From Apoderus coryli (taxonomy: Eukaryota > Arthropoda > Insecta > Coleoptera > Attelabidae), in NCBI GenBank assembly GCA_911728435.2, contig OU452198.1:12930001-12994000 (forward strand): a stretch of DNA of 64,000 nt. The letters are read 5' to 3'. Every line of letters begins with the position of its first letter. The first letter of the stretch is position 1. The notes beneath the pieces are model-generated. The model did no database searches and was not told where the DNA came from. It was given only the letters and a program-made list of their open reading frames with translations. The position numbers and the translations under genes are program-made. Below, piece by piece: positions 10,233 through 20,960 of the stretch.

Positions 10233-10310
10233 TATAGCTCAGTGGTCAGTGGTAGAGGTAGAAAGCCCTGGTTTCTAATCCCTGCTCTTGTTTTTTTTAT
10301 TTCTAATTTT
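10233..10310 (+). repeat. tRNA-like head, probable SINE, second copy type
   Basis: GCTATAGCTCAGTGGTCAGT resembles an A box region (TAGCTCAGTGG is close to real tRNA D arms), and TGGTTTCTAATCCC about 30 bases on resembles a B box. A T-rich run and TTTCTAATTTTTG follow, as after the 4246 copy. No acceptor stem or anticodon can be assigned. It is best read as a tRNA-derived retroposon head. Confidence 0.42.
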
Positions 10311-11368
10311 TGATTAAAGTGGTTGGTTTGTTAGGTTAGTTTATGGGAAATAATAAAAATAACGTTCCACAGTAAAATAATGGTTCCATAATAAACTAAG
10401 CGGGTCCGGCTTTGGTAAAAAATGTTGCGATAACACAATTCATGAACAAAATTGGGTATGTAAGAAGGTAAAGTGTATTGAACGTGTTAACATGCATCTT
10501 TATTATTATTTGTTCTATACCTTATGAATAAAAAACTATACGTGATGCGTGAATTGATGTTAATACGGTTAAGAATATGTAACAATTATTGTTTAAATTA
10601 CAATACATTACTAAGGTCAATAATAAGTTATTCCTGTCTGAATAACATGCATCAGGATTTATTAGATATAGAACAAAATAAGACACATTATCATCTTACA
10701 ATTCAAGTCGCAAGAATGATTTTACCATCTCTAAATTCAAAACAAAATTATCCCAATTATTCGCTAGCAACAAAAGCGTACGGGAAAATATGTCACCAAA
10801 TGTATATTCGTCAATTATTATAAGATACCTTTCACACACAATGAAGTTACAATAATTATCATTACGGATATTGTAAGGATTACAATAAAAAAACAATATT
10901 TCTTCTAGTGAACCAAATCAAAAAACTAATAGAGCATAAAATTTAGGTGCAATAAGTAAAACTTTAAATGTATATTTTTGTAAACCAACTATTTATTCTA
11001 TTTTTCTTTTTTTTATGTTCTTGAACCATTTTTCTTTTAATTTTTGGTTATTCTTGTTTTTCTTTCGGTTTCAGGTTCTTGAAAACAACGTTTTTTTTTC
11101 ATTTGAACCCATTGACAACCCCATTTGGGCCGCTTATGATGATTAATGTGAAACTATCTCTACCTCGATAAATGTAAAATCTCACAGGTATAGCACATAC
11201 CAAGTTGCAGAATTTTATCTAAAACGATGAAATACTTATTCGTGCACAGTGGAAAATGTAAATTTTTTAATAACACACAATGCATACGCTGAAACATGAA
11301 TCATACTAATTTAAATCTATTTTTTCTTAAAAACGGTGCACAATTATTAGTGTATGAAACAAGAGTAC
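10311..11368. other. About 1 kb with no recognisable gene
   Basis: An open frame of 99 codons at 10524-10823 on the plus strand has no motif I recognise; I leave it uncalled. The tract is otherwise AT-rich and ends at the CTTT target duplication (11369-11372) of the gypsy element. Confidence 0.35.
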
Positions 11369-11372
11369 CTTT

Positions 11373-11616
11373 TGTAAAATAAATCACGAAAAAATATTAA
11401 ATAACACAATAATTCTTTTATTAAATGTAACAAACATTAGTAGTACACACAATAATATCATTTTTGTAGTAATCATAATTTTAACTCGCCACCGACTGTA
11501 GAGTGATTTCAACGATGGTATATATGCTAATCCGCTGCGCGTTAATTCATACCACAACTTACTTTTCGCCGGGATAGCATTTTTTCATGTGAGTCATACC
11601 TAGATATTTTCTTACA
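11373..11616 (-). repeat. 3' LTR of the gypsy element
   Basis: This is the downstream LTR in the sense of transcription. On the minus strand it carries a TATA-like GCATATATACC (11517-11527) and a polyadenylation signal AATAAAAG (11415-11422), so U3, R and U5 are all plausible within 244 bp. The sequence just upstream on the minus strand (11617-11640) is only moderately purine-rich, so a polypurine tract is not obvious. Confidence 0.95.
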
Positions 11617-11797
11617 GTCGGCTACGCTACCATCTTCCACGTCCTCGTGGAATACCGTTTTACTGCTGGAAAATAAGTCAGAACAACAAAACAAAATTAG
11701 ATAATTTATTATTTTTTTGTGTGCTTATGATTGTTAGTTTAGTTACTTCTAACTACTTTATCTAATATACTAAGCAAAATATTGAGCCAACATGTCG

Positions 11798-14700
11798 TTA
11801 ACCCGCTATTTTACTACTCATGCAATTAACCTGAGGATCCTCATCGTTTGAAAGACATTCCACTTCGGAATCAGAGCTAACTTTTACGTTATAAAGCTTC
11901 AATTTGTCAAGGGATACGATTCCCTTGTACTTGGTTTTCGATCTGGAAGAACCCTTTAAATCTTCCACAACGTAGCGATCATGATCTAAGATTTTCGTAA
12001 TCTCGTAAGGCCCACTATACTTTGGCAATAACTTTTTGCTTCGGCCTTGATTTGTCGTAGCGTACGTACGCACTAACACTTTGTCACCCTTTCTATAAGT
12101 GCGGCCTGCACATCTGCGTTTATCGTATGACGCTTTGCGTTCCTTTTGCTTAGCGTCTATAGTAGACTTTGCCCTGGCTCGTACAGTTGCTAAGTCTCTA
12201 TCGTTTGCAGATGCCGCCACGTCATTATCTAATAATGAATTCGCCACACTTCGTGGCAAATATCCAAACATTAGTTCGTATGGTGACTTTCCAGTGGATG
12301 AATTCGTCGTAGAATTCAATCCCCAACGTATTTTAGGAATGGCTTCGTCCCACCTTTGCTCGTCATCCGTTGACGCAGCCAAGGATGCTAATATTGTGCG
12401 ATTATATCGCTCTACTTGTCCGTTTGCTCGGGGAGTAGCAGTAGCATTCAAAATGTGCTTGACGTTCAAGCTCTCACAAAATTCGTCGAATTTCTTGCTT
12501 GTATAACATGAACCTCGGTCGGAAATAATCCGTCGTGGAATTCCAAAATTTTCTATGACAGTTTCAAGAAAACGTATCACCGGTAATGTTCTTGTGGACG
12601 GAACGGCTTTCATAAACACGAATTTTGTAAAAGCATCAACAATCACGATTAAATACATATTCTTCTTTTTCGATTTAACAAATGGTCCTAAGTGATCGAT
12701 ATGTATCGTGTCGAATGGAACTGAAATCTTTTCAATTGGATGCAGGTATCCAGCTTTTCTACCACTTGGTTCTTTGTTATATAAACACGGCAGACAACAA
12801 GACAAATAACTTTTCAGGTATTTGCGCATTTTAGGAAACCAATAGTTTTTCGAAATTAAAGATATTGTTTTATCAAGACCCATGTGTCCTCCTCCGTCAT
12901 GAAAATGCATAACTACTTGACGTCTGGCACCTTTGGGAACAACCCACTTTTTACCATCCTCAGTATTTTTGTAAAGCCGATTGTTCAAAAGACTAAATTC
13001 CTTGTGAATTTGCTTTTCTTCTTTGTCTGTTGGATCCTTAGATAAAACATCAATGACATATTTGCATCTTGAATCTGTAGATTGTGCACTTAAGACCCAA
13101 TCTTCTTGGTTAATATTTACTAAGTTTACTGACACCAAAGAGTCACCAATTGGATTTCGGCTCAGTGCATCAGCATGTGCCATTTTGTGACCTGGTTTAT
13201 ACTCAATTTCAAAAGTATACTCTTGAATACTTAGCCACCACCTCCCAATTCGTGGAACTAGATCCCTCTTGGATAGTGTAGTACGCAAAGCATTACAATC
13301 GGTTACGACTTTAAATTCAATGCCGATAAGGTATATTCGAAAAGCTTTCAATGTATAAACCACAGCCATTGTTTCGAGTTCATATGAATGATATCTTTGT
13401 TCTTGTTTTGTGGTTTGCTTGGAATAGTACAATACAGGCCTAACGTTGCCAGCCTTTTGAGTTTGTAGAAGTATACCTCCAATTCCCCACTTTGAAGCAT
13501 CGGTATGTACTTCAGTTTTTAGCTCTGGGTCATATACAGCTAACACTGGTCGAGTAATCAGTTTCTCTTTTAGGGTATCGAAAGCTTTACGTTGTTCGCT
13601 ACCCCATGAGAACGTTATATCCTTTTTTGTTAGAGTTGTTAAAGGTTTTGCAATCGTAGCAAAATTTTTAATATATTTTCTAAAATAGCTAGTTAAACCC
13701 AGAAATTGTCTGACTGTCTTAATATCTGTTGGAACAGGAAATTTTTTAACAGCGGCGACTTTACTTTGGCCAGGCTGTACACCATGCTTGCTGATTTCAT
13801 GTCCCAAATATTCGATTTTTTCCATAAAAAATTGACATTTTGAGAGTCGAAGTGTCAAACCAGCATCTCGTATAGCTTGCAGAACATCACGTAGGTATTC
13901 TGTTGCTGAATGAAACCCTGTTGCAGGTATCAGAATATCATCCATATATGCCAAGGCCTTTCCGTAACGTAACGAGCCTAGAACTCTGTTTATTGTTCTC
14001 TGGAACACTGCTGGAGCATTACATAATCCAAAAGGTACACGAAGATATTCGTAATGGCCATCCGGCGTTACGAATGCTGTTTTTGATATTGACGATTTAT
14101 CTAGTTCGATCTGGTGGTAACCGCTAGCTAGATCAAGGCTAGTAAAATACTTACAGTCTTTTAGTTTTTCGAGAAATTCATCAACACGAGGTAACGGATA
14201 TCTGTCTTTTACAGTTTTTGAATTAAGAGCTCGATAGTCAACACACATACGTTGCTCGCCGTTTTTCTTTTTAACAAGTAAAATTGGACTAGCATATGGC
14301 GATTCCGATTCACGGATGATTCCGTTTTCCAGAAGATCATTAACTATACCTCTAACCACTTTCCGTTCGTTATAAGAGAGCCGGTATGGTCTATATACTA
14401 CAGGACTTTCATCGTTAAGCCGAATCGACATTTTTAAAATATCTGTTTTACCCAATTCACTAGTAGATTGTGCAAAACAGTCTGAGAATTCGTTTAAAAG
14501 CTTTAAAAGTTCATTTATTTGTTGGTCAGTTAGATTTTTATTAATAATAACATCGTTAGCAGTAAACCCAACAATTTTGTTATGTAAGTTTACTGATAAA
14601 CATTGAACAGACCTCTCTTCAAAACATGGTACTGACCTAGCAAGAATATTATGTGTACTTACAAGAATCTCTTTGGCAGATAAGTTGGACACAGCTACAA

Positions 14701-16240
14701 ATCCATTTTCGCTGTGCGTTACACAATCTTCGATAATGTGCTCTTTCCCAGGACAAAAACGTGAGCTTCTTTGCACATAAACATCACCTCCATATTCACC
14801 ACGTGACGTCACTGCTATTAAGGCCGTTGTTCTTGGAGTAATCACTGTTGAATTTTTCGCCCATAAAGGAATTTTAGCAGCAGGGAGGTCTAACGTTTGG
14901 CAAATATCGGCACTTGCATCCAAAAGTCGAACCTTTTCACCACACACAATTAACATTATGTTTTCATTATTTAAAAATGTTTGTCCGACTAAAACAGGAA
15001 TATCCTGAGCAGAGTCTGGAACAACGAAGGCATCTACTTCTAGCTCGGCCTCATCAACTTTTAGTTTGAAGTGTGTTTTTCCCAAAACTTTAATAGATGA
15101 ACCTCCGTAGCCCGATATAGTGGTTTTGCAAGGACTACATTTCAGTTTTCTTTCTTTGCACAGGCTATCTTGGATTAAAACTGCTCCGCAACCAGTATCA
15201 ACGTATGATTTAACAGGATTTCCATTTACTAGACATTCAAAAAAATATTCTTGGTGTGGTTCATACGATTCTACAATGTTGTTTTTCACATTTCGTCGAC
15301 ATTGATGTGCTTCATGACCCAAACGTTTGCAAACTGTACACTCAAGCTTAGGTTTTGGGCACTTTGTTGAGAAATGCCCAACTTCTCTACAATTATAACA
15401 TCGTTGCGGATTTTTATTGCCAGGTTTTTGAAGTTTTCGTGACGGTTCACCCAATCTATCACTTAGAGGTCTTTTTTTTATATACCTTACATCTTCTTCG
15501 AACTTTTTCTCCATTTGTGGTTTGACTTCTGGTCTTAAAGTGGACAAATACTCAGCATAGAGGGCATCTGGAGTTTCGTATCTACCTGCCATGGCAGCAG
15601 CCTGAATACTTTGGTCTTTGATACCATCTATAACGCAGGATACAGCCTTTTTTCCCACAATTTCACAAGCACCTATCAGTTCCATTTTATCAAAATAATA
15701 TCGGGACCATGATTCGTGTGGTAACTTAAATCGATTTACTAATGCTCGAAGGGTTGATGCGAAATTATGGTGCTCTGGAAATGACCGCAACAATAGTTCC
15801 TTCCATTGTGTCCATGTCATTTGGTATGACGGTAAATTATCATACCAACGTCGTGCGAGACCACCTAGTCTACTTTGCATTAAAAATATTGTTGTTTGTT
15901 CATCCCAGTTATTGATTTTACTCAGTTGTTCAATTTTGTCAATCCACTTACTGGAACTCAGGTTAGGATTTCCGGGGGTAAATTCTGGAATACAATCTGG
16001 CTTCGCGAACACACGACGAGTTTCAGGTTGTGAATCAACTTGGTGTCGGATTAATTTTTCGACCAAATTTTCTAACCTTGAGACTTTGTCAGACCTCGGT
16101 GGTGTATAAGAGCGTTTACTCGTTGACGGTAATGAGCGCGATTTTTTTCTAGGAGTTGTGTGATGCTTAGAGCGTTTGTAATTACCATCCGAGCTCGAAG
16201 ATGAGCTTGAACCTGACGACGAGGATCGCGAACGTCCCAT
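11798..16240 (-). CDS. Gag-Pol polyprotein of the gypsy element
   Basis: A single uninterrupted frame of 1480 residues encodes everything needed for retrotransposition. The N-terminus is Arg/Ser-rich with a run of serines (about residues 4-18). Gag follows, with two CCHC zinc knuckles at about 281-314. The aspartic protease has DTG at 348-350. Reverse transcriptase covers about 600-790 with YMDD at 765-768, then RNase H (HTDAS near 912, ELET near 954, DALSR near 1024). Integrase has an H2C2 zinc finger at about 1112-1153 and the triad D1182, D1241, E1277, with 35 residues between the last two. A basic C-terminal domain lies near 1370-1450. Gag and Pol share one frame with no frameshift site, so relative dosage must be set some other way. 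The start at 16240 is the first Met of the frame. All catalytic motifs look intact. Confidence 0.97.
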   Translation of the reverse strand: MGRSRSSSSGSSSSSSSDGNYKRSKHHTTPRKKSRSLPSTSKRSYTPPRSDKVSRLENLVEKLIRHQVDSQPETRRVFAKPDCIPEFTPGNPNLSSSKWIDKIEQLSKINNWDEQTTIFLMQSRLGGLARRWYDNLPSYQMTWTQWKELLLRSFPEHHNFASTLRALVNRFKLPHESWSRYYFDKMELIGACEIVGKKAVSCVIDGIKDQSIQAAAMAGRYETPDALYAEYLSTLRPEVKPQMEKKFEEDVRYIKKRPLSDRLGEPSRKLQKPGNKNPQRCYNCREVGHFSTKCPKPKLECTVCKRLGHEAHQCRRNVKNNIVESYEPHQEYFFECLVNGNPVKSYVDTGCGAVLIQDSLCKERKLKCSPCKTTISGYGGSSIKVLGKTHFKLKVDEAELEVDAFVVPDSAQDIPVLVGQTFLNNENIMLIVCGEKVRLLDASADICQTLDLPAAKIPLWAKNSTVITPRTTALIAVTSRGEYGGDVYVQRSSRFCPGKEHIIEDCVTHSENGFVAVSNLSAKEILVSTHNILARSVPCFEERSVQCLSVNLHNKIVGFTANDVIINKNLTDQQINELLKLLNEFSDCFAQSTSELGKTDILKMSIRLNDESPVVYRPYRLSYNERKVVRGIVNDLLENGIIRESESPYASPILLVKKKNGEQRMCVDYRALNSKTVKDRYPLPRVDEFLEKLKDCKYFTSLDLASGYHQIELDKSSISKTAFVTPDGHYEYLRVPFGLCNAPAVFQRTINRVLGSLRYGKALAYMDDILIPATGFHSATEYLRDVLQAIRDAGLTLRLSKCQFFMEKIEYLGHEISKHGVQPGQSKVAAVKKFPVPTDIKTVRQFLGLTSYFRKYIKNFATIAKPLTTLTKKDITFSWGSEQRKAFDTLKEKLITRPVLAVYDPELKTEVHTDASKWGIGGILLQTQKAGNVRPVLYYSKQTTKQEQRYHSYELETMAVVYTLKAFRIYLIGIEFKVVTDCNALRTTLSKRDLVPRIGRWWLSIQEYTFEIEYKPGHKMAHADALSRNPIGDSLVSVNLVNINQEDWVLSAQSTDSRCKYVIDVLSKDPTDKEEKQIHKEFSLLNNRLYKNTEDGKKWVVPKGARRQVVMHFHDGGGHMGLDKTISLISKNYWFPKMRKYLKSYLSCCLPCLYNKEPSGRKAGYLHPIEKISVPFDTIHIDHLGPFVKSKKKNMYLIVIVDAFTKFVFMKAVPSTRTLPVIRFLETVIENFGIPRRIISDRGSCYTSKKFDEFCESLNVKHILNATATPRANGQVERYNRTILASLAASTDDEQRWDEAIPKIRWGLNSTTNSSTGKSPYELMFGYLPRSVANSLLDNDVAASANDRDLATVRARAKSTIDAKQKERKASYDKRRCAGRTYRKGDKVLVRTYATTNQGRSKKLLPKYSGPYEITKILDHDRYVVEDLKGSSRSKTKYKGIVSLDKLKLYNVKVSSDSEVECLSNDEDPQVNCMSSKIAG

Positions 16241-16805
16241 AATATTTAAAAATATGCAAAATTATATACTACACAAATATAAAATTATTAAACTCACAAC
16301 TATTAATTAGGTAAATACGTAGAATAGCTTATACGTTAGCTAATCCACAACACTTTAAATTTAATAAATTAACTAAATAGTGAAACAAAGCATTAGCATA
16401 TTTATACGTTATATGCTAATTTAACTTAAATTTAGTAACTATATGTACGAATCAAATTTATTTGGAACTCAACAACACAACAATAAAAATATAAACCCGA
16501 ATCAAAATGATAATAATAACTATATTAAAGACTAAACCTAACTATACGTAATGAATACAACTTAAAATTATTTTTTTTTTTAATGGAACTATCTGAATTA
16601 TAACGAATTAATTTACTTCAAACAACAACGTATGAACTGATATTATACGTTAACCAGTTCCCTGCGTTTACAAAAAAAAAATTGCGTACTTACAGTTTGT
16701 ATTATGTATATATCAATATATTTTTAGTACGACACAGAAAGAATATTAAAAAAAAACACATCAAATTAAACTCTAATTATGTTAACTTTTGCACGAAGGT
16801 TTATT
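16241..16805 (-). other. 5' leader of the gypsy element
   Basis: About 565 bases lie between the primer-binding site and the Gag start. They are AT-rich and have no open frame of note. This would be the untranslated leader carrying packaging signals, but none can be pointed out from sequence alone. Confidence 0.6.
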
Positions 16806-16817
16806 CCACCGCTGCTT
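16806..16817 (-). promoter_or_regulatory. tRNA primer-binding site, tRNA-Leu-like
   Basis: Next to the 5' LTR the minus strand reads AA then GCAGCGGTGG. The plus-strand CCACCGCTGC equals the 3' acceptor/T-arm end of animal tRNA-Leu of the UAG/AAG type, which ends CCACCGCTGCCA. Ten of twelve positions match; the two nearest the LTR do not. This suggests priming by tRNA-Leu. The tRNA ending is recalled knowledge, not searched. Confidence 0.6.
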
Positions 16818-17061
16818 TGTAAAATAAATCACGAAAAAATATTAAATAACACAATAATTCTTTTATTAAATGTAACAAACATTAGTAGTACACACAATAA
16901 TATCATTTTTGTAGTAATCATAATTTTAACTCGCCACCGACTGTAGAGTGATTTCAACGATGGTATATATGCTAATCCGTTGCGCGTTAATTCATACCAC
17001 AACTTACTTTTCGCCGGGATAGCATTTTTTCATGTGAGTCATACCTAGATATTTTCTTACA
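16818..17061 (-). repeat. 5' LTR of the gypsy element
   Basis: The upstream LTR in transcript orientation is identical to the other by eye except for one base (T instead of C within CCGTTGCGCG). It carries the same TATA-like box (16962-16972, minus strand) and AATAAAAG (16860-16867). Transcription would start inside it and run leftward. Confidence 0.95.
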
Positions 17062-17065
17062 CTTT

Positions 17066-18725
17066 TTTTTGTCTATTAAAATCGTGTTTTAAAATTGCTA
17101 AAAACCCTTTCACAAAAAATTTGGGGCATTAGTTCCCCTCCCTGTTTTACCCGCTTATTAGCAGTTGATAAAGCTAAAAAAAAATACCTGCAGCGTTTAA
17201 GGGATAAAACGTTTGGAAGACGTACAAAATTTCATTAGATTATCTTAAGAGGTTTCGTCAACATTATCAAAAAACCACCATCAGTACATCACCTTTAACA
17301 GCCTGTATCTTGAAAACCGACCTATGTTCATATGAAATTTTCTCATTATTTTGGAGCGTGGACTTCGTGGTTAACGTTTGTCAGGCTGTATATATCTTAT
17401 ATTGGAATTAATACAAATTTTTGTGAAACCTGATTTTAGAAATTAAGTTAGTTTAAGTAAAACTGAAAAAAAAAACTCTCAATCCATTATTACTAAAGCA
17501 TTGCCTGCAACATTTGGTGCAGATTGACAATGATTTTTGGAAAGCCAATAATTTTATCGGTTTCTTATAAAAGAGATTTTAATGACATTTCGTCAACACA
17601 CAAAATACATATTTTTTCCATTTCCTTTAAAAGTTTGACTCGAAGTTTTGTATGCGAAAAATGAACTCATTGAACCTTATTATTATTATTATATATGAAT
17701 TTTTGTATGTTTATAGATCTACTCTGCAATTAGGTACAACTAAATCTGGACACCCTGTACAGTTTGACGTATCAAGCGATATTTCTTCCAATTAATGTAA
17801 CAATTATTTCAAACAGGTAATATTAAACGTATTTGTCTATAAATTCCCATACCCAGGCACACATGCGAATATCAAAATAAAAACATTCATCGAATAAATA
17901 AGTAGGTAGTCATTAAAATACTACTTTAAAGTAGGTACATGTATATTTAGAACAAAAAATTTGCAATATGTTCTGTACTAGTTTGATATTTTATTGATTT
18001 CAATAATATGAAATTCAGGTCCTCAATACATTCATTCACACGCCTTTTATAAAATCATATCTTTGCGTGCTGCATTTCAACTTACCAGTGGCACAACACT
18101 TGAAATTATTAAAGTAATCAAATTATCGACGAGTGAATAAAACGACTCTACTCCAGAGGAGAGTGTTAAAGGATGTTTTATTTAGGTAAAAATGTGTGCT
18201 TTTTTAATTTAAAATTTAAAATTAACTGGAGGTAGAGAAAAATAAGATTTAACAGAATCGCCTTTCAAAAAATTTGCAACATTTTTATTAAGGCTGAAAA
18301 TAATTTTTTTGTAAATCATATTAAACTCCCTTTTTACGACGCCTATGACCGCCTGCACAACTGAAGTTTAAATTAGACATTAGTTTAAAGGTTATAATAC
18401 AACGACATTTTGCCAAGTGTACCGATTTACTGAGCATTTAAAGTAAAAAATTTATTTAGAAAATGTACTTAGATGATTTTGTTACTTGCAATCATGCAAA
18501 ATATTATGTTAGCACCTACCTTTCGGATATGTCTAACATGCCATAGAATGATTTTTGAACTTCCTGGGGACCGCTTGGTTTTCCTCGTTCACTCTTCTTG
18601 TTTAATGTCAGGTACTCAGCGCGACGACCACGACAAGGTGGATCCCCTCCGTCAGGAAACCCCCAAAGGGTAACAAAAAAACACCCAAATGCAAATAACA
18701 CTAGCACTTTAAAGCACTACAACAG
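17066..18725. other. About 1.7 kb without recognisable genes
   Basis: Near 17745-17760 the sequence GGACACCCTGTACAG looks like a lone end of a CAGGGTGTCC-type element, with no partner found. Short overlapping open frames on both strands at 18473-18707 have slightly higher GC than their surroundings but no motif I know. Nothing else is supportable. Confidence 0.4.
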
Positions 18726-19935
18726 CAAATGTTCAAAGAGGCCACAGTTAACTTCACTTTATTTACGCGCTTAATCACTGAACTTCGGATACGTGAAAAA
18801 ACACTAGAATTATTGCTATTCGATCCGCTGCCCCTCAATTTGTAGACGTAACTGCTGTTCATCACCAATCTCCGTTTCATAGACAATAGTCTTCATGTAG
18901 ATCTAAAATTATTATTATTTTATATAAATCGTTCATGTTTTACAACAGGAACTTCTCGCTCATCACAATAATAATATGTAGGCCTACAACCTATACCGTA
19001 AACTGTTGTGCTTCAAATTGATTTTTAAAGTTACGCTAATTCGGCCGATCACTTTCATCACAAAAGTCCGAAACCGTCAGAAACAGTCGGGATTCTGCGC
19101 AAACTAATGATGTGACATAATCGCCTACGGTTCATCTCACTTTAATTTTTTTTTTGGAACGTGAAACTCAACATTGTCATTAGCTAATTTGCGCTTAATT
19201 TTTCACGTAACTAGATTTGTTTTCATAGGCTTCGAAACTGTCAGAAACTGTATGGATTCTGCGCATAACGTTGTTGACACGCGATGTAATTGATTTGTGT
19301 TTATTATAATAATAAACACAGTTCTAATGATAATGTTCATGAAGGGCTTTTTCGTGACGCCATCATAGTGAATCCGGCAATATCCGGAGTCGCGTGAATG
19401 CAAAAAGTTAAACCGTTTATAACCGGTTATAATCGGTCATGGCGTGAACTGTCAAATATTTTTTGTATGTCAATATAACTTATGCACAAGTTTGTTGTTA
19501 GTTGTTATTTTTTGCTATTAACAGTAAATATTTAAGATTTCATTAATAATAAAATTGCAAAAACAAATTCCCAAAATATTTATCATATTATAATGCAGGT
19601 GTATACTGTAAGATTATTAACCGAATTTTTTATATGTTTTAATAAACACTTATCTATGATTTGTTTGTTTAAATTTTGTGATGAAAGTGAACTTTAAGAA
19701 TCAATTTGAAGCACAACAATTTACGGTATAGGTTGTAGGCCCACATATTATTATTGTGATGAGTGATGAGCGAGAAGTTTCTGTTGTAACACATGAACGA
19801 TTTATGTGAAATACTCGTAATAATAGTTTTAGATCTACATGAAGACTTGTCTATGAAACGGAGATTGGTGATATTGAAATTCAGTGATTAAGTGCGGAAA
19901 TAAAGTGAAGTTAACGGTGGCCTCTTCGAACATTT
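18726..19935. repeat. Foldback element with arms of about 250-300 bp
   Basis: The left arm (18726-19033) and right arm (19690-19935) are reverse complements. CAAATGTTCAAAGAGGCCAC is mirrored by GTGGCCTCTTCGAACATTTG, and ACCTATACCGTAAACTGTTG near 18990 is mirrored near 19715. The left arm has about 60 extra bases (18785-18845). The loop holds two direct copies of a unit with GAAAC(C/T)GTCAGAAAC and GGATTCTGCGCA (19063-19110 and 19230-19268). No frame was recognised. It is probably a non-autonomous DNA transposon; no target duplication identified. Confidence 0.8.
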
Positions 19936-20590
19936 GGTTTTTGCGCTACTCGAGAAGTCGGTGTAAAAATAACACATTTGAGTAAAATAATCGGACATTT
20001 TAGTGTTTGCGGTTTTTGTTATTAGTGTAGTTGTTCAATATGCGAAAATATCCTTTTAGCAGTTTCCAAAAGCGAAGAAGTAATGTACAATTATGGAGAT
20101 GAACTTATTTATCAGGTATTTTAATTATTATTATTAACATAACTGTTCATTTTCGCCGTCTCTACAATTGGCAACGCCGCGAATATTAACCCTACAGCTG
20201 TTCATATGTTGGAGGTCATATTGAAAAATGGTTGTCATAGGCGCCGATTTACCGGGGAAAAACGTGGATTTGCCCCATTTTGTAAACATCGAATAAAAAT
20301 TACGAAACAAGTTATTTATAGTTTTTCATGCTTCTCTGAGCTCGTATGGTTAAAATTTTTGTACTGAGTGATAGTTCACCCTGTATATCTTGACAAGGCC
20401 GAATGTATAGCCAGCCATCTTTACTTTATTATTTGTTTTTGAAGTATTGTCTATGAAGATTGCTGTATTTTTGAATGCGTTCGAAATAACTCTAGATCCA
20501 TTTATACCACTTTTTTATTGGTACTGTAAAAATTGCGTTTTTGAAGACGTCGACTTGATTTTGAGAAAGGTAAACAAACCGCTTGACTCA
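19936..20590. other. Unassigned stretch
   Basis: TTCACCCTGTATATC near 20368-20382 resembles one end of a CAGGGTGAA-type element, but the partner end was not found. The 65-codon plus-strand frame at 20447-20644 runs antisense into the RT remnant and is not called. Confidence 0.35.
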
Positions 20591-20594
20591 CTCT

Positions 20595-20960
20595 CTAGGA
20601 ATTCCATGTTAAACGAGAGTTCAAATAGACCCCAAGAAATTTAATAACCTTATTATTAAAGTGTTGACCTCTAAGTGAAAAATCAATCCTCTCTGTTTTT
20701 GTAATATCAAGGCACAATCTATTTGATTCGAACAATTTTTTTGCCATGACAAATTTATTCTTGAGTTGTTTGTTGTTATTTCTGTAACACTGATCCAAAG
20801 TAGTGTCATCCGCATACTGAATGATTTGAGTATATCTAACAAAAACGGAGAAGTGATTGACATAAAGCAAAAACAAACGAGGACCCAATATCGAACCTTG
20901 GCATCGTAAATATAATCTCCCTTTAAATATACTGTCACCAAAGGTTCTACTCATCGATTA
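20595..20960 (-). pseudogene. Non-LTR reverse transcriptase fragment
   Basis: The minus-strand frame encodes the core palm: QGSILGPRLFLLYVNHF, then IIQYADDTTLDQ (YADD active site), then the thumb with LCLDITKTERIDFSLRG and IKFLGVYLNSRLTW. This is 119 residues of a non-LTR RT, frameshifted at its start (GDSIFKGRLY instead of the usual strand before the QG motif). Nothing before motif B or after the thumb was found, so it is a fragment of an old insertion. The clade is not resolved. Confidence 0.8.

Larger units (their letters stand above)
11373..17061 (-). mobile_element. Intact Ty3/gypsy LTR retrotransposon
   Basis: A complete 5,689-bp element lies on the minus strand. It has two 244-bp LTRs (11373-11616 and 16818-17061) that start TGTAA and end TTACA in either reading and are flanked by a 4-bp target duplication CTTT at 11369-11372 and 17062-17065. 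Between them lie a primer-binding site, a leader of about 0.57 kb without long frames, and one Gag-Pol frame of 1480 codons. I find one difference between the LTRs by eye (C/T in CCGCTGCG versus CCGTTGCG). No envelope frame exists. Intact coding, a clean duplication and near-identical LTRs mean a recent insertion. Confidence 0.97.

Noticed and set aside
10524..10823. Open frame of 99 codons, plus strand
   Set aside because: Asn/Tyr/Leu-rich translation of AT-rich DNA with no motif, and no relative in the window.
13903..14127. Plus-strand open frames inside the gypsy element (also 12099-12506, 15120-15305, 15912-16109)
   Set aside because: They are antisense shadows of the Gag-Pol frame.
18473..18707. 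Overlapping open frames on both strands with higher GC
   Set aside because: Neither shows a recognisable motif, and no start context, repeat or splice evidence supports either strand.
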